The notes beneath the pieces are model-generated. The model had not been told where the DNA came from, made no database searches, and worked only from the letters and a program-made list of their open reading frames with translations. From NCBI GenBank assembly GCA_943736015.1, contig OX031056.1:71699277-71763276 (forward strand): a DNA stretch of 64,000 bases. Reading direction: 5' to 3'. Shown here one piece after another: positions 33,901 through 45,900 of this stretch (positions are counted from its first letter, which is position 1; every line of letters begins with the position of its first letter). Source of the stretch: Tridacna crocea (Eukaryota > Mollusca > Bivalvia > Cardiida > Cardiidae). The position numbers were made by a program, and so were the translations under genes.

Positions 33901-36900
33901 CCATTTCTGCCATTGGCTGTACAGCTGAACTCTCTTCTATCTGGTTTGAGGACATACCTGAACTTTCTACGGAAGCTGGGTCCTCATTTACCTTATCCAC
34001 CAGTTCCATTTGAGTCGATGATGGAGACTTCAATAATGACTCTTCATCCAATGGACTTGATATGGTGGACTTTTGTGGACTTGGGGTACCTTCATAATCC
34101 AACTCTGGACTATTGTCCTTTTCCAGGGTCAGCATCATCTCTGTGGTCAAGTTAAACTTCTGCATCGATAATTGACTTGTGCCGACTTCTTTGGATCCTT
34201 GTTTTAAGCAGACTCGTGCACCCACTTTTGATAGAGATTTATTGTCTTTTGGTTGGGTTCGGTCTGTTTGACTAGTTGGATCTTCTTCTGGAATTGGTGA
34301 AAGTCTTCTACTGAATGTAAGGCTCCCCAGTGGTTTATCTTTTTGTGTGTCTTCTTTGTCTCTCGTAGATGGGCTTTTTTCTCTTCTAGGCACCATGGTT
34401 ATCTCCTGTCTCCTGTGGATGGTCTGAGAAGCATCATCCTCCATTTGACTACCATGTTGCCTTCTTTCTTCCTTCTCCTCTTCTCTTGCTCTTCTTCTCC
34501 TCCTCCTCCTTGAAGGGTTTGGCCTGCAGTATCTACGAGATTTTTTATCTTTTTGTTCCTCTGCGATAGGTACTGTCCACCGTTCGCCAAATAGTTTGAA
34601 AATCTCTTCCCTCTGAGCCGTCGACAGAAGACTTATAATAAAGCTCAATGGACACCAATGAATAAGGGCAGCGGGCGAGTTGACTGGTTCCAGAGAAAAT
34701 GTTCTGGGCCTTCTCCACCTGGACTCCCAAGCTAGTGCTTCCATGGCTTGCTGGGTCTCAGATGTAATGTTCGCATCCGTGATATCTGATTCCTCATTCA
34801 CCAGGTCCATGAGATCATTCACTGTGCCCTCTCTTCCGAACAGGAACCTTGACATCATCTCCAAAGCATGTCGTCTCAGGGATTGGAACTGGGAGTTAGC
34901 CAGTTCAGCGGGGGTCTCTCCGTCGTGAAAGAGTCCTGGGATGTGGACCTGCTGTAAGTGTTGCTTTAGTTTTCCGACAGGCGCTCCACATCCTCTAACT
35001 GGACAGACCTTCCTCTTTGATGGCCGACTTCTTTGATGAGGTGATTCTTCTCTGGTTCTCTTTACCCCTCGTTCGCCACCTACCACTCTTTGATTTCCAG
35101 CTATTGTGATAGCTATATCGGGCACAGACTTGTTTCTCCCTGTGTGGATCTGGGGGCCTCTAAAACGTCTCGTTTCTTTCCCGTCTTGGACGTTCTGGGC
35201 GGATTGGTATGGACGTCTAGGGTACTCGGATCGGTCAGGGCTGTGAGATCTATCCAACTGAGAGCGCCGATTGTAGAAAATCATGGATGAAATTCTCTCA
35301 ACTGAAGATCGTCCGGCTGACCTATCCCGGTCTGTTGTTCGGGATGGCGCTTGATGTCTACTACGGTAGTGTCCGGAACTCCTAGAATTAGGTCTCTGGC
35401 TCCCCCGATGTTCAGGTCTTGACCTAATTTGGGCTCCCGGTTCACTACGATGATACTCAGTTGTCAATATTGGTAGCGTTTGGACTCCGGTCAAAGATTG
35501 TTGACACGGGAAGTCTCTTACTTGTTCGGCAGGTATTGGTAGCACTGGAGCTCCGGTCGATTGGGTTCGACACGCTGAGCCCTCAACACTTCTCTTTTCT
35601 GATCCAGCAACAAGGGTGTCGGTCACAGTTCCCGCTGTACCCGGGGCACCTCCTGCTGCATCTCTCCTGATTACAGGTAGGTCAGGATTGTCTTGCAGAC
35701 GGATATCCTGACACATGACCTGTGTTTCTCCACTGTGGTCCGATAATGGCCGTCTCCTGGGCGCAGACCTAAAATTCCTGCCATAAGGGTTTGGAAGGAA
35801 ACGCAGAACCTCTTCCTCTGACATGGCTACTCCGGCACACTCCCGTTGTAAATCCCGGATATAGTTCTGGTCCCTCCTTTCAATGGCATCTTCATATTGG
35901 CCCCTGACAAGTGCTAAGAACCCCTGTGTGTCCAATCTCTGGGGGGTCGACAGGATCTCATATACCAGCTGCCTGGGATCCCGGACTCCTCTCCTATATG
36001 ATTGGTGACTCATTGCTGAAATAAAAATAATTAGTTCGGTCCGGAATTAAGATCTTTCTCACACACCGGACACGCATACTTATCAAGCTTATTTCCTATT
36101 TCGGGGGTAATGTTTACACAGGGACCATGGTACCACTCTAAACAAAAGTCACATTGAATCATGAACTCGCCACTATCTGGTTGTCTGCATAAACAATACC
36201 TTTGTTCTGCACCGCCAGAGTTTCTTTTTTGTTCAGCAGGGACTCAATTAGTTTGGGATCATTTTTTAGTCTTTTTATCCACTGTGGAAGCGATCTGTCA
36301 GTGCACAATTTGATTCGGTCGTGATTCACCACAAAGTCTTTTTCTTTTACCAGGATTCTAAACAGCGCATTCGAAAATTTTTCCACAATAATGCCTGGTC
36401 CTTTCCAAGGAGCTTTAAGTTTGCTGCTCTTTCCTTTTATCGTTGCAGTGTCCAGAATGTACACCGCATCGCCTACTTGGAATGTCTTCACCAGGATCTT
36501 AGTGTCGTAATCCCGTTTCATGATTTTTTGAGCCGCGCCCAGTTTTTCCCTAGCAACTTTATGTGCGTATTCTATGGATCTTTGTAAATCTGCAACATAT
36601 TGCTCCGGGCTGCCATACTTTTGTAGTCTGATTGGATCTGGATACAGCAAATCCACAGGTTGATTGGTTTCTCTCCCGAGCATCAGCTTATTTGCTGTAA
36701 AACCAGTTTGTCGATTCACACAAGATCTAAGGGCTCCAGCTAGTTGTGGTAAAAATTTGTCCCATGAATTCTGGGAGGACACAAAGCAACGCACCGCATC
36801 CATCAAAGTACGGTTATACCGTTCGACCTGTCCATTAGCGGATGGTCGGTACGGTGTGGTCCTTGATTTGTGGATCTTCAAGAGCTTGCAAACCGCTTGA

Positions 36901-39900
36901 AAGAGGTTACTCTCGAAATTTCGTCCTTGATCCGTGTGAATTTGGAAAGGGCATCCAAAACGACTAAAAAATTCCATGACTGCCGCATGTGCTGTAACTT
37001 CAGCAGTCTGAGAGGGCAAAGGTATGCATTCCACCCATTTGGTAAACTGGTCAACCATCATGAGAACATACTCATTCCCTTGTGGGGTCTTCGGTAGTGG
37101 GCCCAGAAAATCTAAATGAACTCGTTCCATGGGGGCACCTGCCTGGTAGTTGGTCATTGGGGCTTTTGCATGTCTGTTTGGTTTTTTATTTCTGTTACAT
37201 ATACTGCAAGCAGCAATGTACCGTTTTACATCCTTGTTTACTGAACGCCACCAGAACTTGTCAATTATCTTAAGCTTAGTTCTTTCAGGGCCTTGATGTC
37301 CCGCAGATGGAAGATCGTGATGTACCTCCAAAATCTTTTGTTTCAAAGATTGGGGCACTACTCTCTGAAAACCTCCGTCTTTCTTCTTTCTATAGAGTAC
37401 ACCTTGTTGGAGACAAAAGTTCTCTTTATCTATCCACATGTACTTAGAACTTGGGCTTTCAAGAAAAAGTTCTGCTTCAGTGGGCTCCTTACCATTTTGA
37501 AAATACTTCAATATGATTGTGAGGTCTCGGTCATCCCTCTGTTCCTTTGCCCAATCAACCATATCGGTCTCCTTCACCTCAGTAATTTCATTCACGCTTG
37601 GAATAAAAAACTCACAACCATCACTTTTGGTCACAAGTTCAATGCTACTGACACTGATTTCTGAGCATTCCGGAGTCTGGTCTGTCAACACTATTTTTCG
37701 TAGCTGCCTCAACTCCCTTTTACTTCGAGCACTTTGTGCCAGAGGTACCACATCATCCACTTTTGTGACAAACTCATCCCAATCTTCATGAGCTTTTGCA
37801 CAATAATGGCATCCCTTGCAGGGCAGGTCCTCTAGCTTCACTCCCAATTTGAAATCTCTGCAACCCATTTCAGGATGAGGTCTCCGGGACATACAATCAG
37901 CATTCAAATGCTTCTTTCCTGGACGATGTGTCACGATCATGTCATACTGACTCAATTCTTCTAACCATCGTGCTATCTGTCCTTGTGGCTCCTTGAAATT
38001 AAGCAACCAGGTTAAGCTACTGTGGTCAGTACGGACTACAAATGGGCGCCCCAACAGATAATGTCTGAACTGTCTGGTAAATCGAATCACTGCTAACAAT
38101 TCTTTTCGAGTGGTACAATATCTCCTTTGCTCAGGAGAGAGTCCAAAACTAGCATAAGCTATGACCCGTTCTTGACCATTCTGTAATTGTGACACTACCG
38201 CACCTATGGCCACATCGGAAGCATCTGTGTCCAAAATGAATGTATCATGTCGGTTGGGCCAAGCCAGAACAGGAGCTTCGGTAAGGGCTTTCTTGATCTG
38301 TTGGAATGCTCTTTCCTGTTCTTTGTTCCATCTGAATCTTTGCTTTCCTGTGATTTCGTATAGAGGAACTGCTAGCCGTGCATAGTCTTTAATAAAACTT
38401 CGATGGTAGTTCAGTAGCCCTAAAAATTGTTCAACATGTTTAGTTGTTGTTGGCTGAGGCCAATTTTTAACATCTTTGATGTTTTGCTCATCAAGTTGAA
38501 GGCCTTCTTCACCTACCCATCGCCCTAGAAATTTCACCTTTGGCTTACACAGCTCACACTTTCTTGGTTTCAGTTTAAGGCCATAATCTCTGAACTTTTT
38601 CAACACATCTTCTAGATTAGCTAGGTGGTCGTCAAAGTTTTTCCCCATCACGATGATATCATCCAGGAAAGCGAGCACTGTGTTCCAATTAAGTCCGCGA
38701 AGCACTAAATTCATTATTCGGCTGTAGGTGGCTGGAGCATTACAGAGTCCGAAACCCATCCGAACAAACTGGAACAAACCATACTTGGTTATGAATGCCG
38801 TCTTTTTTCTATCTGAGTTCTTGATCGGAACTTGCCAGTATGCCGAGTTTGCATCTAATTTTGAAAAACACGTACTTCCGGCAAGAGTATCCATGCACTC
38901 GTCCAGCAAGGGTAGTGGATAGACATCCTTCACGGTGACGGCATTTAATGCCCGGTAGTCAACACACCAACGTACTTGGCCGTCACGTTTCCTTATCAAC
39001 ACTGGGGCTGAAGCCCATTCGGATGTCGATGGCTCAACTACCTTGGCATTCAACATTTTATCCAAGTTTGCCTTCTCTTCATCCACAAAACATACTGGAG
39101 TACGCCTCATTCTCTGTTTAACAGGTCGGGCATCCCCCGTGTCTATTGAATGTTCTATGGCGGTGAAATTTCCCAAGTCAAAGTCGTCTTTGGCAAACAC
39201 ATCTTGATACTCAATCACTACTTTTGTTAATTGAGCTTGTTGAGCTTTTGTCAGATGTTCTTTTGAGTTCTGCAACATTTCTTTCAGATGTTCTGGAACA
39301 AGTTGCTCTTCTTTATTTGGTATAACTTCTGCTGCCTTGGTTGTATCTATAGCAGGTTCTAAGTCTAACTGCTGATTCACGATAGCCACATTCTCTGTCC
39401 TTCCCACTGATTGCTTAGCTTGCAAGGTGACATTACTGTTGGACACATTAACCGCACATATCATGATCGGCTGGTCCTTAGTATGCACAGATCTGGGAAT
39501 TAATACTGGCAAATTATCTTTTGGTTGAAACATGAAATTTTCTGCCTTGGCCTTTGTTTCACACGGCACCAACTTCACAGAGTTCGGGGGTATTATCGTA
39601 CGACGTATTACAACCATTTGGGCATCCGCCTTTGAATCTGTCATTTCCATCTTTATGGATTTACCATTTATAAATAGTGTGTTGCTAACCAACTCTATCT
39701 GGTCACAGTGTTTTTTGAGCAGGTCTAACCCCAATAACATTTCATCTTGAATGGGTGCTACATACACATTTTCACTGCAGATTTTGTTCCCTAAATGTAT
39801 TTCAACAGGTCCCACTACATGACCTTTCATTTTCATTTCTCGACCAGCTGTTTGGAGACTTATATCTTTAATCTTAATAGGTTGGGGATCCAGAAGTTCC

Positions 39901-42900
39901 AACACCTTGTCTGAAATCAGGGTGACTTGAGCTGCAGTATCGACAACAGCTGACACCTTTACCTTATTCACTATAACAGGAATTGTGTATGTTGGACCAG
40001 AACGCAACTGTAATACAACTGGTTCTTCTTCCCCAGTTTCTTCTTTTTGGATGTCTATCTCCTCTGCAGATAAGACCTGGGTATCCCTATGAGACACCTC
40101 TTTGCCTTTATCTTCACCAGCTGTGATGGTAGATTCAAGGACACACGGTTTAATTTCTTGAGCAGGCGGGGTCATTTGAGATAAGGATTGACTCCACTTT
40201 CCTGTATCGTGATAATTCGTGTAATCATCTTGATTTGTATCTACCCTGGTCTCTTCGTTTAATTGCTCTGCATTGGCTACCCCTTGATTGTCCACAGGCT
40301 TAAATTCTTCGAGTTGATATAGGCCAGTGTAACGATCATTCTGGGTCGGGGGAAGGCCTATTGCTCCGACCCATCTTCGTTTAAAGCCTCCTCTGACTCA
40401 TCACTCTCTTCGTCAAGGAGTGGGTCATACACTGCCGACACTTTCTTGGCCTCATTTTTAATTTCGGCTTTACAGTCTGCTTTCCAGTGACCTTCTTTAC
40501 TGCAATTGAAACATGTTTTATTCCTTATCGGTGAACGTGCTCTCCTTTTCACAGCCATCGTCAGAGTAGCCACTGATTCAGTTAATTGAGTCATTTTCTG
40601 TTCCAATTCGTCCATTCTTTGACTTAATCGGGACTCGGATATCGTTTGTCCCACAGGCTCCTGAAAATGAACCTGTTTTTTGGATTCTCTTTCAGAGTTT
40701 GGAGATGGCCTTGCTGCTCGGATCTCTTGATCGAGATCTGGCTCATAAATGCTTCTTATTTCTTTTCTCGATCTACCGTATACTGCCTGGCTGGTGTGTT
40801 GAAACCATCTAACACGATCAATAGCTTCCTCGATAGATTGGGGCCTTTGGTTGATAGCGTAAAGCCCTGCCTCTTTATCCAAACAGCCTTGGCAGAATCT
40901 TAAAACAGCCTGCTTGTAAATCTGATTGTCAGTCAGGTCAGGATATGCCTGCATTGCCATGTTTACTACCCGGTCACTCCATTCAACCAAGCTTTCTTTT
41001 TGATGTTGGGTAGCATATGTGAAATGCATTTGAATTGTTTCTGGCAGGTCTTTAATATCAAATCTCTTGGCCAGTCTATTCACCACTTCGAAATAATCAA
41101 TATATGGGTCTCTTTCCACCAGACGAGAATAAAATTCACTGGCCTTCCCCTCCAAAATCCATGACAACACATCACGTCTTATTGTGGAATTCCAGCCCTC
41201 CCTGTCCGCATAAGTGGCAAATTTTGTGATAAATGCACGCCAATCTGATTTTCCATCATACGTAATTGACTTTGGGATATTGACGGATTTGGTTCTAAGA
41301 TTCCCAAATACATAAGGATCCCTCAATTCCAACTTCATTGGTGAACGCACTTGGTCAAATGCCTGTGGTCCGACACTGTGAGATGGGAATGACCAACTTG
41401 GACGCACAAATTCATTGATTTGGGTCCCTGGATGCTGCCCATATGCAAGTCCATACCTATGATCCTGCATTATTTTCCTATAATCTCCCCTCTGATCTTG
41501 GCGCCAATCATTTCGACTGTCTGAATATGTGCCCTGCCTGGTCGTATAACTGTACGGAGGGGACTGCACCTGTCTGTTCATGGATCCAGGTAGCTCTATC
41601 TGTGGTTCAGGGCGATAGATACGGTCCAATCGGTCACCTGCCGATGACACAGCCTGTGCTTGCCTTTCATGAATAACCTTCAATGTGTTATCCATGAATT
41701 CTTGAGTTCTATCTAGGTCATGTGTTAAATCAGCTTGTGTTTGAGTAGAACTGGACCAGGTTTGTGAATGTGTGGGGACATAGGGTTGAAAGTCTACTCT
41801 GCTCATGGCTAGAGGCAAATCCCTTATTCCCAGAGTCGAGAATTTTTCAGGTGTTATATTTCCGTACGAGTCTCTTATTGCCAGTATTTTCTCAGCAATT
41901 TTGGTTCCTACACCCGGGATTAGCTCCAGATCCCGTGCTGAACAACAATTGATTTTTATCAACTCCATTGTTCACTTATACTTTGAGGCGTGTGAACGCT
42001 TAAGCGAGGAGTATTAAGTTAAAGTTTTCTATTAAAACTGAAAGACTCTACAAATTTGGAATTTGAGGTCTTATCAATCAGGCGTGGTACTTTTGTACAA
42101 ACAGATATTTCCAGCCTAAGTAATTACTGGGTTATAAGGTTGTATGTCGTGTCCGGTGTATATATAGAAACCCAGAAACACAGCAAACTTTTTTGTTTGT
42201 GGTCTCTTGGCTCTAATATTGATGATTCACATCAAGAGACACAAGTAACTTGAAGTTATGGTCTCTGCTGCCAGCCTGTAACCAAGTATTTTAATTAAAA
42301 TGCACAACAATCTATGGTCAAACACTGATTAAATAGATCTAGTAAGGAAAGGTGAATGGAATTAACCTACCACAATTGCTCAAGTTATCAGGGAAGCTAA
42401 TGTCGAAGTGTTTGAAAGATTTTATTAAATGATTTATTTCTTATTTATTTTTTATTATTTTATTAAAGTTGTGACACAATTTCTGAGTAATATTGTTGTG
42501 TTGATTTGCTAATCCAAACTAAACATCCAAAGAATCTTCAGTGTAACCTCAGAAAGCTATTGAAAAAACTAAATGAATTTATTATTGAATTTATTTTTAT
42601 TATTTTTATTAATTTTTAAAAGTTACTAAGTGGATGAATAAGTACTAAGTTATGGAACTGCCAGTCACTAAATCCAAAGTGTTAAGTATTAATTTGTCTG
42701 AAATATAGCCCCAGGGAAATGAGCTTATCTATTTATTATTTATTTATTATTGACTTTATTATTTAATAAAGTGACCTGTGATTGTCAATTTCTCAATGAT
42801 TTATCTCAGCTAAATTTAATAATACAAGCGAAACTAAAGTGTTTGACCACAAATCTAAATACAATACTGAAGGGCTAGTCAAATAAATTAATTTTCAATT

Positions 42901-45900
42901 GCCAAAAGTCTTAAAAGTTTGGAAAAAACAGTGACAGTGACAAGAAATCGTTTCGATTCAGGCAAAGTCTGTGTACTTCCGTGTTTGTTAGCCGTTTCCG
43001 GTCTCGTGAATTAACGCGCGGGAAAATGCGTCTGCGCAAGTTTCTGCGACGATGCCGGAAATAAATTTCTATCCAAAATGGCGAATTTTGACTTGTTGAG
43101 AATTTTGGAGATATTGACAAAAAATTTCAAAATCGCGATCCGTTAATCGAAAGTCGGTAAAAACGTTTCCGAATCCAAGCGAACGATATCACCCGAATCA
43201 CAATTCAGTAAATCAAGCGAAATCGCGAGCAAAACCGATGAAAACCGTTATCGAAATAATGAAGCGTAGCGAGATCGTATCACTGCCCTACTAAATCGAT
43301 AAGATCTTCGACCCTTAACAATCCTTTACATCAACCTTCTACCGCTAATTCAAGCCGCAACGCGTGTATAAAACGCGTAGGCAGAATATTAATACAAAGG
43401 ACGATTTAGGATCTATCAAAACCTGTCAATGTTTCCAGCCTCGAAGGGACTAACTCCGACTGTTCGACAGCTGGCGACACCAAAAAAGCTTTGGAAGTTC
43501 CCAAGTTTTTGCGATGATTCAATGGTTCAAAAAGCCGACAACGCCAATATTGTCTAAATTACTATAATTATCACAAAGGACTTACTGTTGGCGATTCCAA
43601 ACGGCGTCTTCGTTAATTATAGTGTAGTCAGACGTTTGTTGGTATTTTGCTACTGCACTTCTTGAACGTCTCGTGTTGAATAAATTCTCTCTTATCGCGC
43701 GGGAACAGGGGTTCTCCTTAGCGATTCAGGGGCCAGGGGTACTAGGGGTATTTTTAGAAGTTTGGGGAATTCCACAACACTTTTAATTTTGGAGAGGGCT
43801 AAAATTTTGTCATCTGGTAAAGGGTAAAAGACCCTGAGAAAGAAGCCTATTGAAAACATAATGGGAAAAGGAGAAAATGCTGGTAACCAGCATTTTCTCC
43901 TTTTCCCACAATATTTTCTATCCTTTCAATGTCTGAAATCATCATTTCAACAAGATTTTAATTTGTAGTCTGCAGATGCTTTGGATTTAGTCCATTTCAA
44001 AAATTTGTTCCAATTTCCGTCAGATTAAGCCAATGGATTCACAATGTTTACTAATGATAAAGTAAACATACAATACATGTATCTCAAGATCTAAATCTTT
44101 GGAGATAACAAGTTCAGTGCGTTTCAAATCACCTAACAGTCCTGACTTGTAACAATGTCGGGGAAAAAGGCCTTTGAAATGTTGTTGGAAAAGAAAGGAC
44201 CTTTCTCACTGTTTGAGCATAATTATCTAATTTATCATCTGATAATACTTTCAGTTTGGACCAGTCTAAAATTTTGTAATCTGGTAAAGAGTTTTAAAAA
44301 AATAGGATAATTTTAAGTAATGCTTCCTTTCGCCACAATTTTCAAGTCATCTGCAGTAAGATGAAGTAATTTATGTTTTGAAATATACTAGTAAATGCAT
44401 TTATCTCTTTACTAAATGACGTGGGGTATGGACAAAAGCCCACCAGGTGAAAAGCCCACTGGACAAAAGCCCACTAGGTAAAAGGCCCACCAGGTGAAAA
44501 GCCCACTCATACTTAACTCATTACCAAACAACAGAATTCTAGGTTTGTCCAAATCGAAAGCATTAGCCGAGAACAAAATAAAAGTGACTGAAAATTTGAA
44601 GTTTTTTTTGTGAAGGGTAGAAAACATTTTGGGAAAAGGAGAAAATGCTGTTTACCAGCATTTTCTCCTTTTTCCACAAGGTTTTCTAGAGGCCTACTAG
44701 CATTTTCTCCTTTTCTTACAATGATTTTAACATACCTAAAACTTGGGATTGTGCGATAAAGACTTAACTGTTTACCTGACAACAAAATTTTAGACTGGTC
44801 CAAATTGAAAGCACTTGGAGATAACAATTTAAACATAACTAAAGAATTTAAATTTGTTTCTAGCAGGGTAGAAAATATTGTGGGAAAAGAAAAAAATGCT
44901 GCTTACCAGCATTTTATCCTTTTTCCACAATATTTTCCAAAGGCTTTTATTTCAGGGTCATGAAAAAACAGGGATTGTTTGGTAAACTGTTAAATAACCT
45001 TCAATTCTTCATTTTCAGGAAAAATCTATCAAGTCTACAGTTGTGAAAATTGCTGGGTCCATCCCAGCAGGAAACTACATCCAGATGCCGAAAACCACAT
45101 CCCAGTCTTTGGGCCTGACCGGGCGCTACATGTACCTCCTTATCAAACCCATACCCACCAAATACTTTGTGGTACATATTGATGTGGCAACACAGGACAA
45201 CCTGGTTGTGAGGATATCTTTCTCAAATCTGTTCAAGGAGTTCAAATCTACCTCTACGTGGCTACAGTTTCCGTTCATTTGCAAAGCCACAAGAGGGTCT
45301 ATTCATGCTGCTACGGCAAGTACTGGTAAAGGTAAGTGTTTGCCTTTTACCTAGGCGGGCCTCCAATTGTTCATCTTTTCCTTTACTATCATTGGGATGA
45401 TTTCAAAAAGTTTCTTCCTTTGACTCCTGAAAACTTGGAATTGATTGGCAAAGGGTTCATTGAACTATTTTTATCTCTCTCTGAATGCGGGGAGATACTA
45501 GTATATAGATAGTTCTAGTGTCATCGATCAATTTGTCTGTACGTCTGTCCGTCCTGGTTAACAGATATCTTCAACAATCCTGAATGAAAATTGATGAAAT
45601 TTATACATATGTTGCTTACGACAGTCTCGCAATATTTTACTTTTGTTTTTCACCTTTAATGCTGTGTAATGGAAAAAAGGGGTTTAATGTGTAGTTTTAT
45701 TTTTGGACCACTTTTACATGTTTTTACATGCAAGACACAAAATGTCTACTTTCTATCAAAAAAGTCTTTTCTTTGCAGTGGATATCATTTCAATGAAATG
45801 ATTTTTTTTTTATTATATACTAGTACATTTTCAGGCTCCAGTACATGCATTGAAACTGGATGAAATAACACACATGACAGAAAAAAATTATTTATCTAGA

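Larger units (their letters stand above)
32452..43779 (-). mobile_element. Full-length Ty3/gypsy LTR retrotransposon with PHD and TatD modules
   Basis: Minus-strand element of 11.3 kb with 230-bp LTRs that look identical over their length. It is flanked by the duplicated target CTTTTA (32446-32451 and 43780-43785). The domain order is gag, protease, RT, RNase H, integrase (Ty3/gypsy), followed by a PHD finger in the -1 frame and a third ORF with a TatD nuclease. It sits inside a piggyBac-like MITE whose halves are 32236-32451 and 43786-43829, and within WDR90 intron 2 in antisense orientation. Identical LTRs and open frames point to a recent insertion that may be polymorphic in the population. 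Confidence 0.97.

Noticed and set aside
33823..34155. 110-codon plus-strand ORF
   Set aside because: Antisense shadow of the low-complexity part of the retrotransposon third ORF.
32867..36013. Envelope gene in the third ORF
   Set aside because: No signal peptide, transmembrane segment or cleavage site; clear nuclease domain instead.
36159..40295. Belonging to BEL/Pao or Copia
   Set aside because: RNase H precedes integrase and the integrase shows the GPY/F-like tail, as in Ty3/gypsy.
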